Assembly: GCA_007133255.1 (NCBI GenBank)
Contig: SLMY01000055.1
Location: forward strand, 1 to 10,806
DNA: 10,806 bases
DNA from: Clostridiales bacterium
Lineage (GTDB): Bacteria; Bacillota; Clostridia; Saccharofermentanales; UBA5734
Direction of reading: 5' to 3'
A model generated the notes under the pieces. That model did no database searches, was not told where the DNA came from, and saw nothing but the letters and a program-made list of their open reading frames with translations. The position numbers and the translations under genes are program-made. Within the stretch, counting starts at the first letter, position 1, and each line of letters starts with the position of its first letter. Positions 1-5,276 of this stretch are shown piece after piece.

Positions 1-181
1 CACGATAAGCAAATGCACGTATAAAGTCTCCTAATACGATTAAGCCGCGTTATCAAGCGAACATGATTTGCCGCTTAATTGAACGCGCGCAGGATCGCGG
101 GCCGGTTTTGCCTTTTGCCGCTCAGACAGCCTCTGACTGTTTGTTGTGGGAGAGGCTGTGCCGGCAGACAGTCTTGAACCG

Positions 182-216
182 AAAAACTTTGCGGAAAGCA
201 CTTACTTTCCGCAAAG
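182..216 (-). terminator. Intrinsic terminator of the leftward operon
   Basis: A perfect 12-bp stem (ctttgcggaaag, 187-198, with its complement at 205-216) and a 6-nt loop are followed on the minus strand by five T residues (182-186). It points the right way to end the seven-gene leftward operon, although it lies 200 nt beyond the last stop codon. There is no T-run on the plus-strand side, so it should act in one direction only. Confidence 0.8.
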
Positions 217-266
217 CACGTCGCTGGTTATCCATTGTGCCAAAACAGCTTTAGTCTAGATCAGTA

Positions 267-308
267 CGCAGGCAAAGCGCTTCGCCTGATCAGGCTGTAC
301 CGCCTGCG
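267..308. repeat. Nested inverted repeats in operon 3' region
   Basis: The outer arms cgcaggc (267-273) and gcctgcg (302-308) enclose a perfect 12-bp palindrome gcctgatcaggc (284-295). They also overlap an alternative near-perfect hairpin at 271-288 centred on aagcgctt. Transcribed leftward, this would be a structured segment in the 3' untranslated part of the operon message. Its function is unknown; a transcript-stabilising structure or a dispersed intergenic repeat are both possible. Confidence 0.4.
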
Positions 309-416
309 AAACCTGATGACAGGCAGTTCAGGGCTGGTCAGGGCTGTGACGGTTCTCAGCCCGTTTCAGTCTGCTTCCCGCGTCAGACAGCCTGGCCGCG
401 GTTCAAAACCATTTCT

Positions 417-797
417 TCAAGCCTCTTTTGAAGCCCGCTCAGCAGCGCCAATTGTCAGGTCGTCACAAACGATACCGTTAACCAGATGATCCGCGACAAT
501 GCGTTTAGCTTTCGACGGATCCATATTGACATACGTCACTTTTTCACCGCTGGGTTCATAGACTTCAACAATGGGTTCAAGCCGGCAGACACCAATGCAG
601 CCGGTCATGGTGACCGATACATCACTAAGACTGCGAACGCGGATTTCCTCAACCAGCGTGTTCATCACAGGTCTTGCCCCCGCGGCGATACCGCAGGTCG
701 CCATACCAACAACAACTTTGCGGGCACTTTCTGAACGAGCCGACATGTCTTCTTTTGCCTTTTTACGAATGGCTTCCAGTTCTGCTAATGATTTCAT
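417..797 (-). CDS. Thioredoxin-fold (2Fe-2S) ferredoxin, hydrogenase-operon type
   Basis: This is a small soluble redox protein of 126 residues related to NuoE/HydC, the 24-kDa [2Fe-2S] subunit of NADH dehydrogenases and bifurcating hydrogenases, and to the stand-alone ferredoxins of hydrogenase operons. The ATG at 797 is chosen because GGAGG sits 8 nt upstream; an earlier in-frame TTG at 812 would put that site inside the gene. The signature is ATCGIAAGA at residues 34-42 and TGCIGVC about 30 residues later. NuoE has a C-x4-C first pair; here only one Cys is present in that position, giving three motif cysteines plus a remote one near the C-terminus. Its start overlaps the upstream ATPase gene by 35 nt, so the two are probably translationally coupled. 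It is the last gene of the operon. The likely role is electron transfer or redox signalling with the hydrogenase-like protein (inference). Confidence 0.85.
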   Translation of the reverse strand: MKSLAELEAIRKKAKEDMSARSESARKVVVGMATCGIAAGARPVMNTLVEEIRVRSLSDVSVTMTGCIGVCRLEPIVEVYEPSGEKVTYVNMDPSKAKRIVADHLVNGIVCDDLTIGAAERASKEA

Positions 798-1347
798 GCA
801 AAACACCTCCAAATATAATAATCTGCTGTTCGTCGATTATTGACTTGAGCCAGTCCAGGACCGCCGGTTCATTGAGCGGCACATCTTCCAGTTCTTCGCG
901 TATGTGTTCCCAGTCAAGTGTGAACTGCTGCTCAGGCTGCTTCAGGGTCAGCTTGAAATTAAGATCAGGCTCTGACAAGGTCAGTATGCTGAAGGTCTCA
1001 CTTAAAGACCCAAGCGGCAAACGGTCAAGATGCCCAAGGCCGAGCCAGGCATGCAGTACCGTACCCTTGTTCAGCTCAGACTCAATATCCAGCCGGCCGC
1101 CGGTCATATCGCACTGTTCTTTGAGCAGCGGCAACCCAAGACCAACCGTCCGGGTTGTCCGGGTTGTCACAAAAGGATCGGTTACGTTACGCAGAAGATC
1201 AGGCGCCATGCCGCTGCCGTTATCAGCAAGCCGCAGCAGCAGCTGATCTTCTTCAGGTCTTGCTTCCAGAAGCACCTCAATCCGGCTCGCTTGAGCCTTA
1301 ATGGCATTCTGGATCAAATCCAGTATATGTAAAGAAAGATCACGCAT
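763..1347 (-). CDS. GHKL ATPase without a phosphoacceptor domain
   Basis: This protein of 194 residues has a histidine-kinase-like ATPase fold placed directly at its N-terminus. The N-box is LHILDLIQNAIKA (residues 6-18), the G1 box DNGSGM (42-47) and the G2 region TVGLGLP (67-73). There is no dimerisation/phosphotransfer domain before it and no sensor or membrane segment, so it cannot be a conventional sensor kinase. About 90 residues follow the ATPase core, including a conserved-looking segment ending in a VPLNEPAVLDWL stretch. Proteins of this architecture recur beside bifurcating hydrogenase genes in clostridia; their substrate is not known to me. The ATG has GGAG about 5 nt upstream. It lies 53 nt after the PHP gene and overlaps the ferredoxin gene by 35 nt. 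A cytoplasmic regulator acting with the hydrogenase-like protein is the inferred role. Confidence 0.82.
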   Translation of the reverse strand: MRDLSLHILDLIQNAIKAQASRIEVLLEARPEEDQLLLRLADNGSGMAPDLLRNVTDPFVTTRTTRTVGLGLPLLKEQCDMTGGRLDIESELNKGTVLHAWLGLGHLDRLPLGSLSETFSILTLSEPDLNFKLTLKQPEQQFTLDWEHIREELEDVPLNEPAVLDWLKSIIDEQQIIIFGGVLHEIISRTGSHS

Positions 1348-1400
1348 CCTGTCTCCGTCCCATTCAAATCGCTCTGGTTATTATATCACTGTATCAAACG

Positions 1401-2141
1401 TTACCGCAATGATGAAATAAGCGCCTCCAGCCAATTTTCACGGAGAAGACCATCCGGCAAACTCAGTTTCCAGCCAGGTTCAGCGATATCGCCCAGACAA
1501 TGGGCATCTGAGCTGCGAATGATTGGATATTCTCGCAAGGCAGGATACCGGCGATAGAACGTGTCAAGATCGGTCCGCCAGGATATTTCCAGCCTCGAAA
1601 CCGCAAAATCTTCAGGGATCAGGCCAAAAGTTGAAAGCATGCTGTTTGATTCACGGTCTATATGCGCTGGTATACAGGCCCCGCCCAGCCGGCCCACCTC
1701 AGACGCGATCTGCTGCGCACTGAGCCGCACAGGCATCAGCAGCATCCTGCTGTCTTCACCTGACAGGTTATCATGGCTGTCAAACAGCAGCTGACGGCCA
1801 AAGATATCCGGCCGGTTTTCTCTTCTCAAAAGTGATTCGTCTATCACAGACTGGAACTGAAGCGCGGTCTCTAGACTGGCGAAAAGACACAGCAGGTGAA
1901 TTTCCTCGGCTGAGGCTGCTTCCATGCCCGGTACAACAAGCGGAGCTGGCAGGCCTTCCTCACGCAGGCGGCGAGACACATTGATCGCGGCTTCGCAGTT
2001 ACCGCAGCTTTGATGATCGGTGACAGCGATCACATCCAGCCCTTTGAGCATGGCCATGCCAATCATATCACCCGGAGTCATCTCGTCATCCGCGCAGGGA
2101 GACAAGGCTGAATGCATATGCAGATCTACCCGGATATCCAC
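1401..2141 (-). CDS. PHP-domain metal-dependent phosphoesterase
   Basis: This 246-residue protein belongs to the polymerase and histidinol phosphatase (PHP) superfamily, whose members hydrolyse phosphoesters using two or three metal ions. The full ligand set is visible: HMH (8-10), TDH (41-43), Glu74 in GMEA, His82 in EIHLL, His160 in IPAH and SDAH (211-214). Length and motif order match stand-alone PHP proteins, so it is probably an active enzyme, but the substrate cannot be read from sequence. It starts with GTG at 2141, only 5 nt after the stop of the preceding DRTGG-type gene and with just a weak GGCGGA upstream, which suggests translational coupling. In a signalling operon it could remove phosphate from a protein or a nucleotide messenger; that is inference. 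Confidence 0.88.
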   Translation of the reverse strand: MDIRVDLHMHSALSPCADDEMTPGDMIGMAMLKGLDVIAVTDHQSCGNCEAAINVSRRLREEGLPAPLVVPGMEAASAEEIHLLCLFASLETALQFQSVIDESLLRRENRPDIFGRQLLFDSHDNLSGEDSRMLLMPVRLSAQQIASEVGRLGGACIPAHIDRESNSMLSTFGLIPEDFAVSRLEISWRTDLDTFYRRYPALREYPIIRSSDAHCLGDIAEPGWKLSLPDGLLRENWLEALISSLR

Positions 2142-2146
2142 AGCGG

Positions 2147-2506
2147 TCAGTTCCGCCCGGCTGTTGTTTGTTCAGCTTCCAGAAGCCGGCTGATGCTGAC
2201 AGCGGCTTCATAGGTTGTCAGCGGGGTTGTGACAATGGTCAGGCCTTTTTCCTTTGCCCGCGACAGGACATCCGCTTCCATTTCGACTGACTCGGTCAGC
2301 ATCACACAGGCACATTCAGATAAGGTGGCTACCGCCACTACATTGACACTGTTTAAGATCGTCAGCCAGATCTCACCGCTGTCTATGCGCGAGACAACCC
2401 AGCTGAGCATATCGCAGGCGTAACCGCCCCTGATGGTTCGCTTCAGATCTGAGCCGGCACACAGAATCTGACAAGGCATCTTACTGAACAGCTTCTCCAG
2501 CTTCAT
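2147..2506 (-). CDS. DRTGG-type regulatory domain protein (second copy)
   Basis: A single-domain protein of 119 residues resembling the DRTGG domain found as an accessory module in some phosphotransacetylases, CBS proteins and hydrogenase operons. Diagnostic stretches are GYACDMLSWVV, GEIWLTILNSVNVVAVA and GLTIVTTPLTTYEAA, which follow the family pattern although the literal DRTGG string is absent. The ATG at 2506 is chosen because GGAGG lies 6 nt upstream; an earlier TTG at 2530 would absorb that site. The gene overlaps the 3' end of the hydrogenase-like gene by 26 nt and is followed 5 nt later by the PHP gene. It is rich in Cys, with five, including CAC near the middle. It is a distant paralogue of the first gene of the operon. 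The molecular function of stand-alone DRTGG proteins is not established; a ligand- or protein-binding role is likely. Confidence 0.75.
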   Translation of the reverse strand: MKLEKLFSKMPCQILCAGSDLKRTIRGGYACDMLSWVVSRIDSGEIWLTILNSVNVVAVATLSECACVMLTESVEMEADVLSRAKEKGLTIVTTPLTTYEAAVSISRLLEAEQTTAGRN

Positions 2507-3851
2507 CACTTTCCTCCTCATCGTCTTCAAGATGCCGGTTCATCTCTTGTTCCAGCTCACTCATCTGAGCAGCCACCAGGCGCAGCCGCTCTTTTAGTTT
2601 AAAAATACAGAAAGTTTCCGACGCCTCACCCCGAACAATATCCTCAGCCAGGGCTTCACAGTCCGGAGCACCGCAGGCACCACAATCAAGGCCCGGCAGG
2701 TCAGCTGTTATCTTCTCCATCTGCTCGTACTTTTGCAGTGCTTTAAAAATATCCTTATCCAGCTTCAAAGCCTCATTCGGTTCCAGTTCTTTTTTCCAGG
2801 GATCAATTTGAACTTGGCCGGCAGGGTAGATCGCGCCCGGATGTTTCCGGGCCAGATCGCGCGCCGCCATGATATAGCCGCGCTGCCTTGATTTCCCGGA
2901 GAAGCGGTTGGCGACAGTCAAAGGACCGCCTATGCAGCCGCCGGTGCACGAGTTCGCTTCAATAAAATCGATATCTTTCAGCCGCTCGTTCTCTACCTCT
3001 TCCAGAATCGCGATCACATTATGAATACCATCCACAGCCAGATAACGCTCTGTATCCAGTGACAGTGCCTCGCCGCCGGAATATCCCCAGCGCACACCGC
3101 TCGACCCGGCAAGATGACGGTTGGCGAAAGACGCTACCTGATGGCTCTCCAGTTTCTCAAGCCGGGCCAGAATAAGCGGATACGCTTCTGAAACCGCGAT
3201 CACGCCATCCACATAGCTGTTGTCACTGCTGATTGGACTGACCACCGCTGTTCTTTTCGCCGGACAGGGGCTGATAAAGAACACACCAATTTGCTCATCC
3301 GGCAGACCGGTTTTCTCACGGGCCTGTTCCCTGGCAAGCCTGGCCGATATTTCCATGGGAGCGTCGAAAGGCAGCAGGTGATCAATTAAATTCGGGTATT
3401 TCATCTGAATCAGCCGCACAACCACCGGACAAGCTGACGATATCAGCGGTCTTTTGCCTTTCTTCAGCGCGTCATGCAGCCAGATCGAGGCGTGCCGCGA
3501 GAAAATTTCCGCGCCTACCGCGACCTCGAAAACATCATCGAAACCGGCATTGCCCAGTGCCGCCAGCACCATAACCCGGGTGGCAGGCGTACCAAACTGC
3601 GCGTATAGCGAGGGCGCGGCCAGGGCAACGGTATAAGCGTATTGATCCAGGGCACTAAATTCATCCATCACCGCGCTCTTCGCATGATGCGGACAGGCAC
3701 GGATGCATTCACCACAGTCAATGCAGCGCTCATCCGCTATTTTGGCCTTGCCATTACGAACCCGAATCGCTTCGGTAGGACATCGTTTTATACAATTCGT
3801 GCAACCAACACACAGGGAACGGTTGAGCTGCACGGAATGGTGTATTGACAT
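2481..3851 (-). CDS. [FeFe]-hydrogenase-like protein, putative sensory type
   Basis: A soluble iron-sulfur protein of 456 residues. An N-terminal 2x[4Fe-4S] ferredoxin domain has Cys 14, 17, 20, 24 and 43, 46, 49, 53. The H-cluster domain (about 70-345) carries all four cluster ligands: Cys141 in SSACP, Cys196 in SPCPAK, and Cys302 and Cys306 in SCTGGCIGG. A C-terminal Fe-S domain has Cys 390, 393, 398 and 415, followed by a coiled-coil-like helix and an acidic tail. The usual TSCCP motif is SSACP, so the proton-relay Cys is Ala140, as in putative sensory HydS enzymes. There is no PAS domain, which fits the group D type better than group C. The start at 3851 is preferred: GGAGG lies 12 nt upstream, and the family N-terminus begins shortly before the first Cys. 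An ATG at 3881 has no good ribosome site. A small CCGG-TCAA-CCGG hairpin abuts that GGAGG. It probably senses H2 or redox state. Confidence 0.88.
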   Translation of the reverse strand: MSIHHSVQLNRSLCVGCTNCIKRCPTEAIRVRNGKAKIADERCIDCGECIRACPHHAKSAVMDEFSALDQYAYTVALAAPSLYAQFGTPATRVMVLAALGNAGFDDVFEVAVGAEIFSRHASIWLHDALKKGKRPLISSACPVVVRLIQMKYPNLIDHLLPFDAPMEISARLAREQAREKTGLPDEQIGVFFISPCPAKRTAVVSPISSDNSYVDGVIAVSEAYPLILARLEKLESHQVASFANRHLAGSSGVRWGYSGGEALSLDTERYLAVDGIHNVIAILEEVENERLKDIDFIEANSCTGGCIGGPLTVANRFSGKSRQRGYIMAARDLARKHPGAIYPAGQVQIDPWKKELEPNEALKLDKDIFKALQKYEQMEKITADLPGLDCGACGAPDCEALAEDIVRGEASETFCIFKLKERLRLVAAQMSELEQEMNRHLEDDEEESDEAGEAVQ

Positions 3852-3957
3852 AATAATTGATAACCTCCGGTTGACCGGCATGCTGTTACCGCAAACAGGT
3901 GCACGCCTTAACAGATCATATTAATAGATAATTGAGTAGTTGATTTATGTTCAGGGT

Positions 3958-4386
3958 TCAGGCAAACAAGATATGAATGGTGATGGTTGTTCCCTGACCG
4001 ACGATTGTCTCTATGCGCATATCATCCGCATGCTTTTTAATATTCGGCAGGCCCATGCCGGCACCAAAACCCATTTCACGGGCGATATCAGGCGCTGTAG
4101 ACCAGCCGGCCTGCATCGCCAGATCGACATCCGGTATACCCGGTCCGCGATCCGCGATCTGGATAACGACATGATCCGGAAAAATCTCAACATCTGCCTG
4201 TCCGCCGCCGGCATGGATCATGGCATTGAGCTCGGCTTCATACATGGCGATCGCGGCCCGTTTGACAACTGATGGATTCAGTCCGATTCTGGACAGCGCT
4301 TTTTTCGTGTTGCTCGAGGCTTCACCGGCATTAACAAAATCTGAACCGCGAATCTGAAATGATAGCTTGACAGTCTGCACAGCCAT
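3958..4386 (-). CDS. SpoIIAB/RsbW-like ATP-binding regulator
   Basis: A 142-residue protein that is essentially one GHKL ATPase domain of the anti-sigma-factor serine-kinase type. The N-box is YEAELNAMIHA (49-59), G1 is DRGPGIP (79-85) and the G2 lid is GFGAGMGLPNIKK (106-118), all intact, so ATP binding is expected. Family members phosphorylate an anti-sigma antagonist or bind a sigma factor; neither a STAS partner nor a sigma factor is encoded in this window. The start at 4386 is chosen because AAGGGGA sits 6 nt upstream; the ATG at 4392 lies against that site, and the longer frame to 4470 runs through the preceding gene. It begins 2 nt after the stop of the upstream DRTGG gene. A 106-nt gap separates it from the hydrogenase-like gene. 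The likely role is transmitting the hydrogenase signal (inference). Confidence 0.85.
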   Translation of the reverse strand: MAVQTVKLSFQIRGSDFVNAGEASSNTKKALSRIGLNPSVVKRAAIAMYEAELNAMIHAGGGQADVEIFPDHVVIQIADRGPGIPDVDLAMQAGWSTAPDIAREMGFGAGMGLPNIKKHADDMRIETIVGQGTTITIHILFA

Positions 4387-4388
4387 TC

Positions 4389-4739
4389 TCATTCCCCTTT
4401 CCCGAGCACACCGGCTCCATACAAGACACCGCAGGCAGTGAACATAGGCATCGCTGTGGTCAGGACGCATATCTCTTTTTCTGCGGCCAGCTTCAGGATA
4501 GAATCATCCGGACACTTGCCGCGAACAAAAACAACTACTTTAACGTCCATCATTTCCGCTGTACGTATCGTCTGGGGATTGACAAGCCCTGTGAGCATCA
4601 TCTCATTTGAAGAACAGGCAAAAGCCATCACATCGCTCATCAAATCGGCGCCGCACGCGACCTTGATATCTATATTCATATCGCTTACCCGCACCAGGAC
4701 ACGGGCCTTTAACAATTCCACACACTCGCTTAGCTTCAC
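4389..4739 (-). CDS. DRTGG-type regulatory domain protein (first copy)
   Basis: A 116-residue single-domain protein and the first gene of the leftward operon. The sequence CGADLMSDVMAF near residue 30, LTGLVNPQTIRTAEMMDVK in the middle and EICVLTTAMPMFTACGVLY near the end match DRTGG-domain proteins that accompany clostridial hydrogenase genes. It starts with GTG at 4739, with GGAG 7 nt upstream, and stops 2 nt before the SpoIIAB-like gene, so the two are co-translated. No catalytic motif is visible, and there are no membrane segments or signal peptide. Its distant paralogue lies three genes downstream. In other proteins DRTGG domains act as regulatory modules; here a ligand-binding or partner-binding role in the hydrogenase signalling complex is plausible but not shown. 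Confidence 0.78.
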   Translation of the reverse strand: MKLSECVELLKARVLVRVSDMNIDIKVACGADLMSDVMAFACSSNEMMLTGLVNPQTIRTAEMMDVKVVVFVRGKCPDDSILKLAAEKEICVLTTAMPMFTACGVLYGAGVLGKGE

Positions 4740-4826
4740 TCAACTGCTCCTTTATTTGCTTATATTTTTTAACCGAATCGGTACCATTCCCGTTTATCAC
4801 ACCATTATTCATCAAACTTTATCAAA

Positions 4827-4855
4827 TTGACAAAAAACGCTTGTCACATTATAGC
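4827..4855 (+). promoter_or_regulatory. Promoter of the zinc-ribbon gene
   Basis: TTGACA (4827-4832), a 17-nt spacer and TATAGC (4850-4855) face right. The -35 is consensus; the -10 lacks the usually conserved final T, so the promoter may be weak or need activation. The start would be near 4862, giving a leader of about 140 nt before the ATG at 5001. It overlaps the leftward promoter, so the two probably compete for RNA polymerase. Confidence 0.5.
4828..4846. promoter_or_regulatory. Second inverted repeat over the rightward -35
   Basis: tgacaa (4828-4833) and ttgtca (4841-4846) form a 6-bp inverted repeat with a 7-nt centre. It covers most of the rightward -35 box and lies just downstream of the leftward start point. 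It does not match the Rex or Fur consensus as I know them. It may be a second operator; chance is also possible at this arm length. Confidence 0.35.
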
Positions 4856-4877
4856 ATGTATGCTATTATTCTTACAA
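4848..4877 (-). promoter_or_regulatory. Promoter of the hydrogenase-signalling operon
   Basis: On the minus strand TTGTAA (4877-4872) and a consensus TATAAT (4853-4848) are separated by 18 nt. Transcription would start near 4841, about 100 nt before the GTG at 4739. A 16-bp palindrome fills the spacer and overlaps the -10 box, which suggests repression by a bound dimer. Confidence 0.65.
4851..4866. promoter_or_regulatory. Perfect 16-bp palindromic operator candidate
   Basis: The arms atagcat and atgctat are separated by 2 nt. The palindrome lies within the spacer of the leftward promoter and touches both -10 boxes. Its size and symmetry suit a dimeric helix-turn-helix repressor. No regulator gene of that kind is encoded in the window. 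Confidence 0.55.
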
Positions 4878-4923
4878 CGGATTAGCTTGTTTACAGTCAA
4901 CCCCAAAACTAAATAGAAGGTTC

Positions 4924-4994
4924 TTACCTCCTATGCCTAGTTATCCACGGAACTCTGTCATTCATTCCTTTTCCGACACATTACCAGGAGGTAA
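4924..4994 (+). promoter_or_regulatory. Possible SD-sequestering leader structure
   Basis: In the leader of the zinc-ribbon mRNA, ttacctcct (4924-4932) is the exact 9-nt complement of aggaggtaa (4986-4994), the ribosome site of the gene at 5001. Pairing would close a 53-nt loop and hide the whole Shine-Dalgarno sequence. Such an arrangement could switch translation with temperature, a ligand or a bound protein. No known riboswitch class was recognised in the loop. Confidence 0.45.
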
Positions 4995-5000
4995 AATACC

Positions 5001-5183
5001 ATGTCAGACAAAACGCTAAGTTGCAAAGATTGCGGAGCAGATTTCACTTTCACAGAAGGTGAGCAGGCTTTCTACAAAGAAAAAGGATTCGAAAATGATC
5101 CGGTTCGTTGTCCTGATTGCCGTAGAGCTCGTAAAAACGCAAGACGTAATCAACAGCAGGGCGGGTATGACAACAGGTTCTAA
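5001..5183 (+). CDS. Small zinc-ribbon domain protein
   Basis: A 60-residue cytoplasmic protein with two CxxC knuckles: Cys8/Cys11 (CKDC) and Cys37/Cys40 (CPDC). The intervening FTFTEGEQAFYKEKGF and the following basic tail RRARKNARRN are typical of the short 'probable zinc-ribbon' family of Bacillota, which also occurs fused to cold-shock domains. All four presumed Zn ligands are present. The arginine- and lysine-rich tail suggests nucleic-acid contact, but no function is established. The ATG is fixed by AGGAGGT 8 nt upstream. It is a single-gene transcript: the rightward promoter lies about 140 nt upstream and a strong terminator follows 21 nt after the stop. It diverges from the hydrogenase-signalling operon and shares its control region. 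The leader can base-pair with the ribosome site, which suggests post-transcriptional control. Confidence 0.85.
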   Translation: MSDKTLSCKDCGADFTFTEGEQAFYKEKGFENDPVRCPDCRRARKNARRNQQQGGYDNRF

Positions 5184-5204
5184 TCTGTTCTCAACCACAA
5201 CCAC

Positions 5205-5237
5205 AAAAAACAGTCCCTTAACCGGGACTGTTTTTTT
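5205..5237. terminator. Bidirectional intrinsic terminator
   Basis: Stem cagtccc (5211-5217) / gggactg (5224-5230) with loop ttaacc is flanked by six A on the left and seven T on the right, so it has a T-run on either strand. Rightward it ends the zinc-ribbon transcript; leftward it ends the lipoprotein transcript whose stop codon is at 5277. Confidence 0.9.
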
Positions 5238-5276
5238 ATGTTTCATTTAATGTTTTTTCAGCTGTATCTTCTCTGT

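Larger units (their letters stand above)
1..416. other. Non-coding left edge with dyad structures
   Basis: No credible gene is seen here; the short reading frames lack ribosome sites and recognisable motifs. The stretch lies downstream of the leftward hydrogenase-signalling operon. It holds an intrinsic terminator (182-216), a 9-bp inverted repeat at 126-134/151-159, a 7-bp inverted repeat at 267-273/302-308 that encloses the 12-bp palindrome gcctgatcaggc (284-295), and an 11-bp direct repeat tcagacagcct (122-132 and 383-393). What lies further left cannot be seen, so a HydA/B/C gene could still follow beyond the window. Confidence 0.6.

Noticed and set aside
63..489. Two plus-strand reading frames at the left edge
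   Set aside because: They have no ribosome sites, no recognisable motifs, and one overlaps the well-supported ferredoxin gene on the other strand and runs through the terminator hairpin.
3852..3957. Internal promoter before the hydrogenase-like gene
   Set aside because: A TATGAT hexamer is present on the minus strand, but no -35 or TGn element accompanies it.
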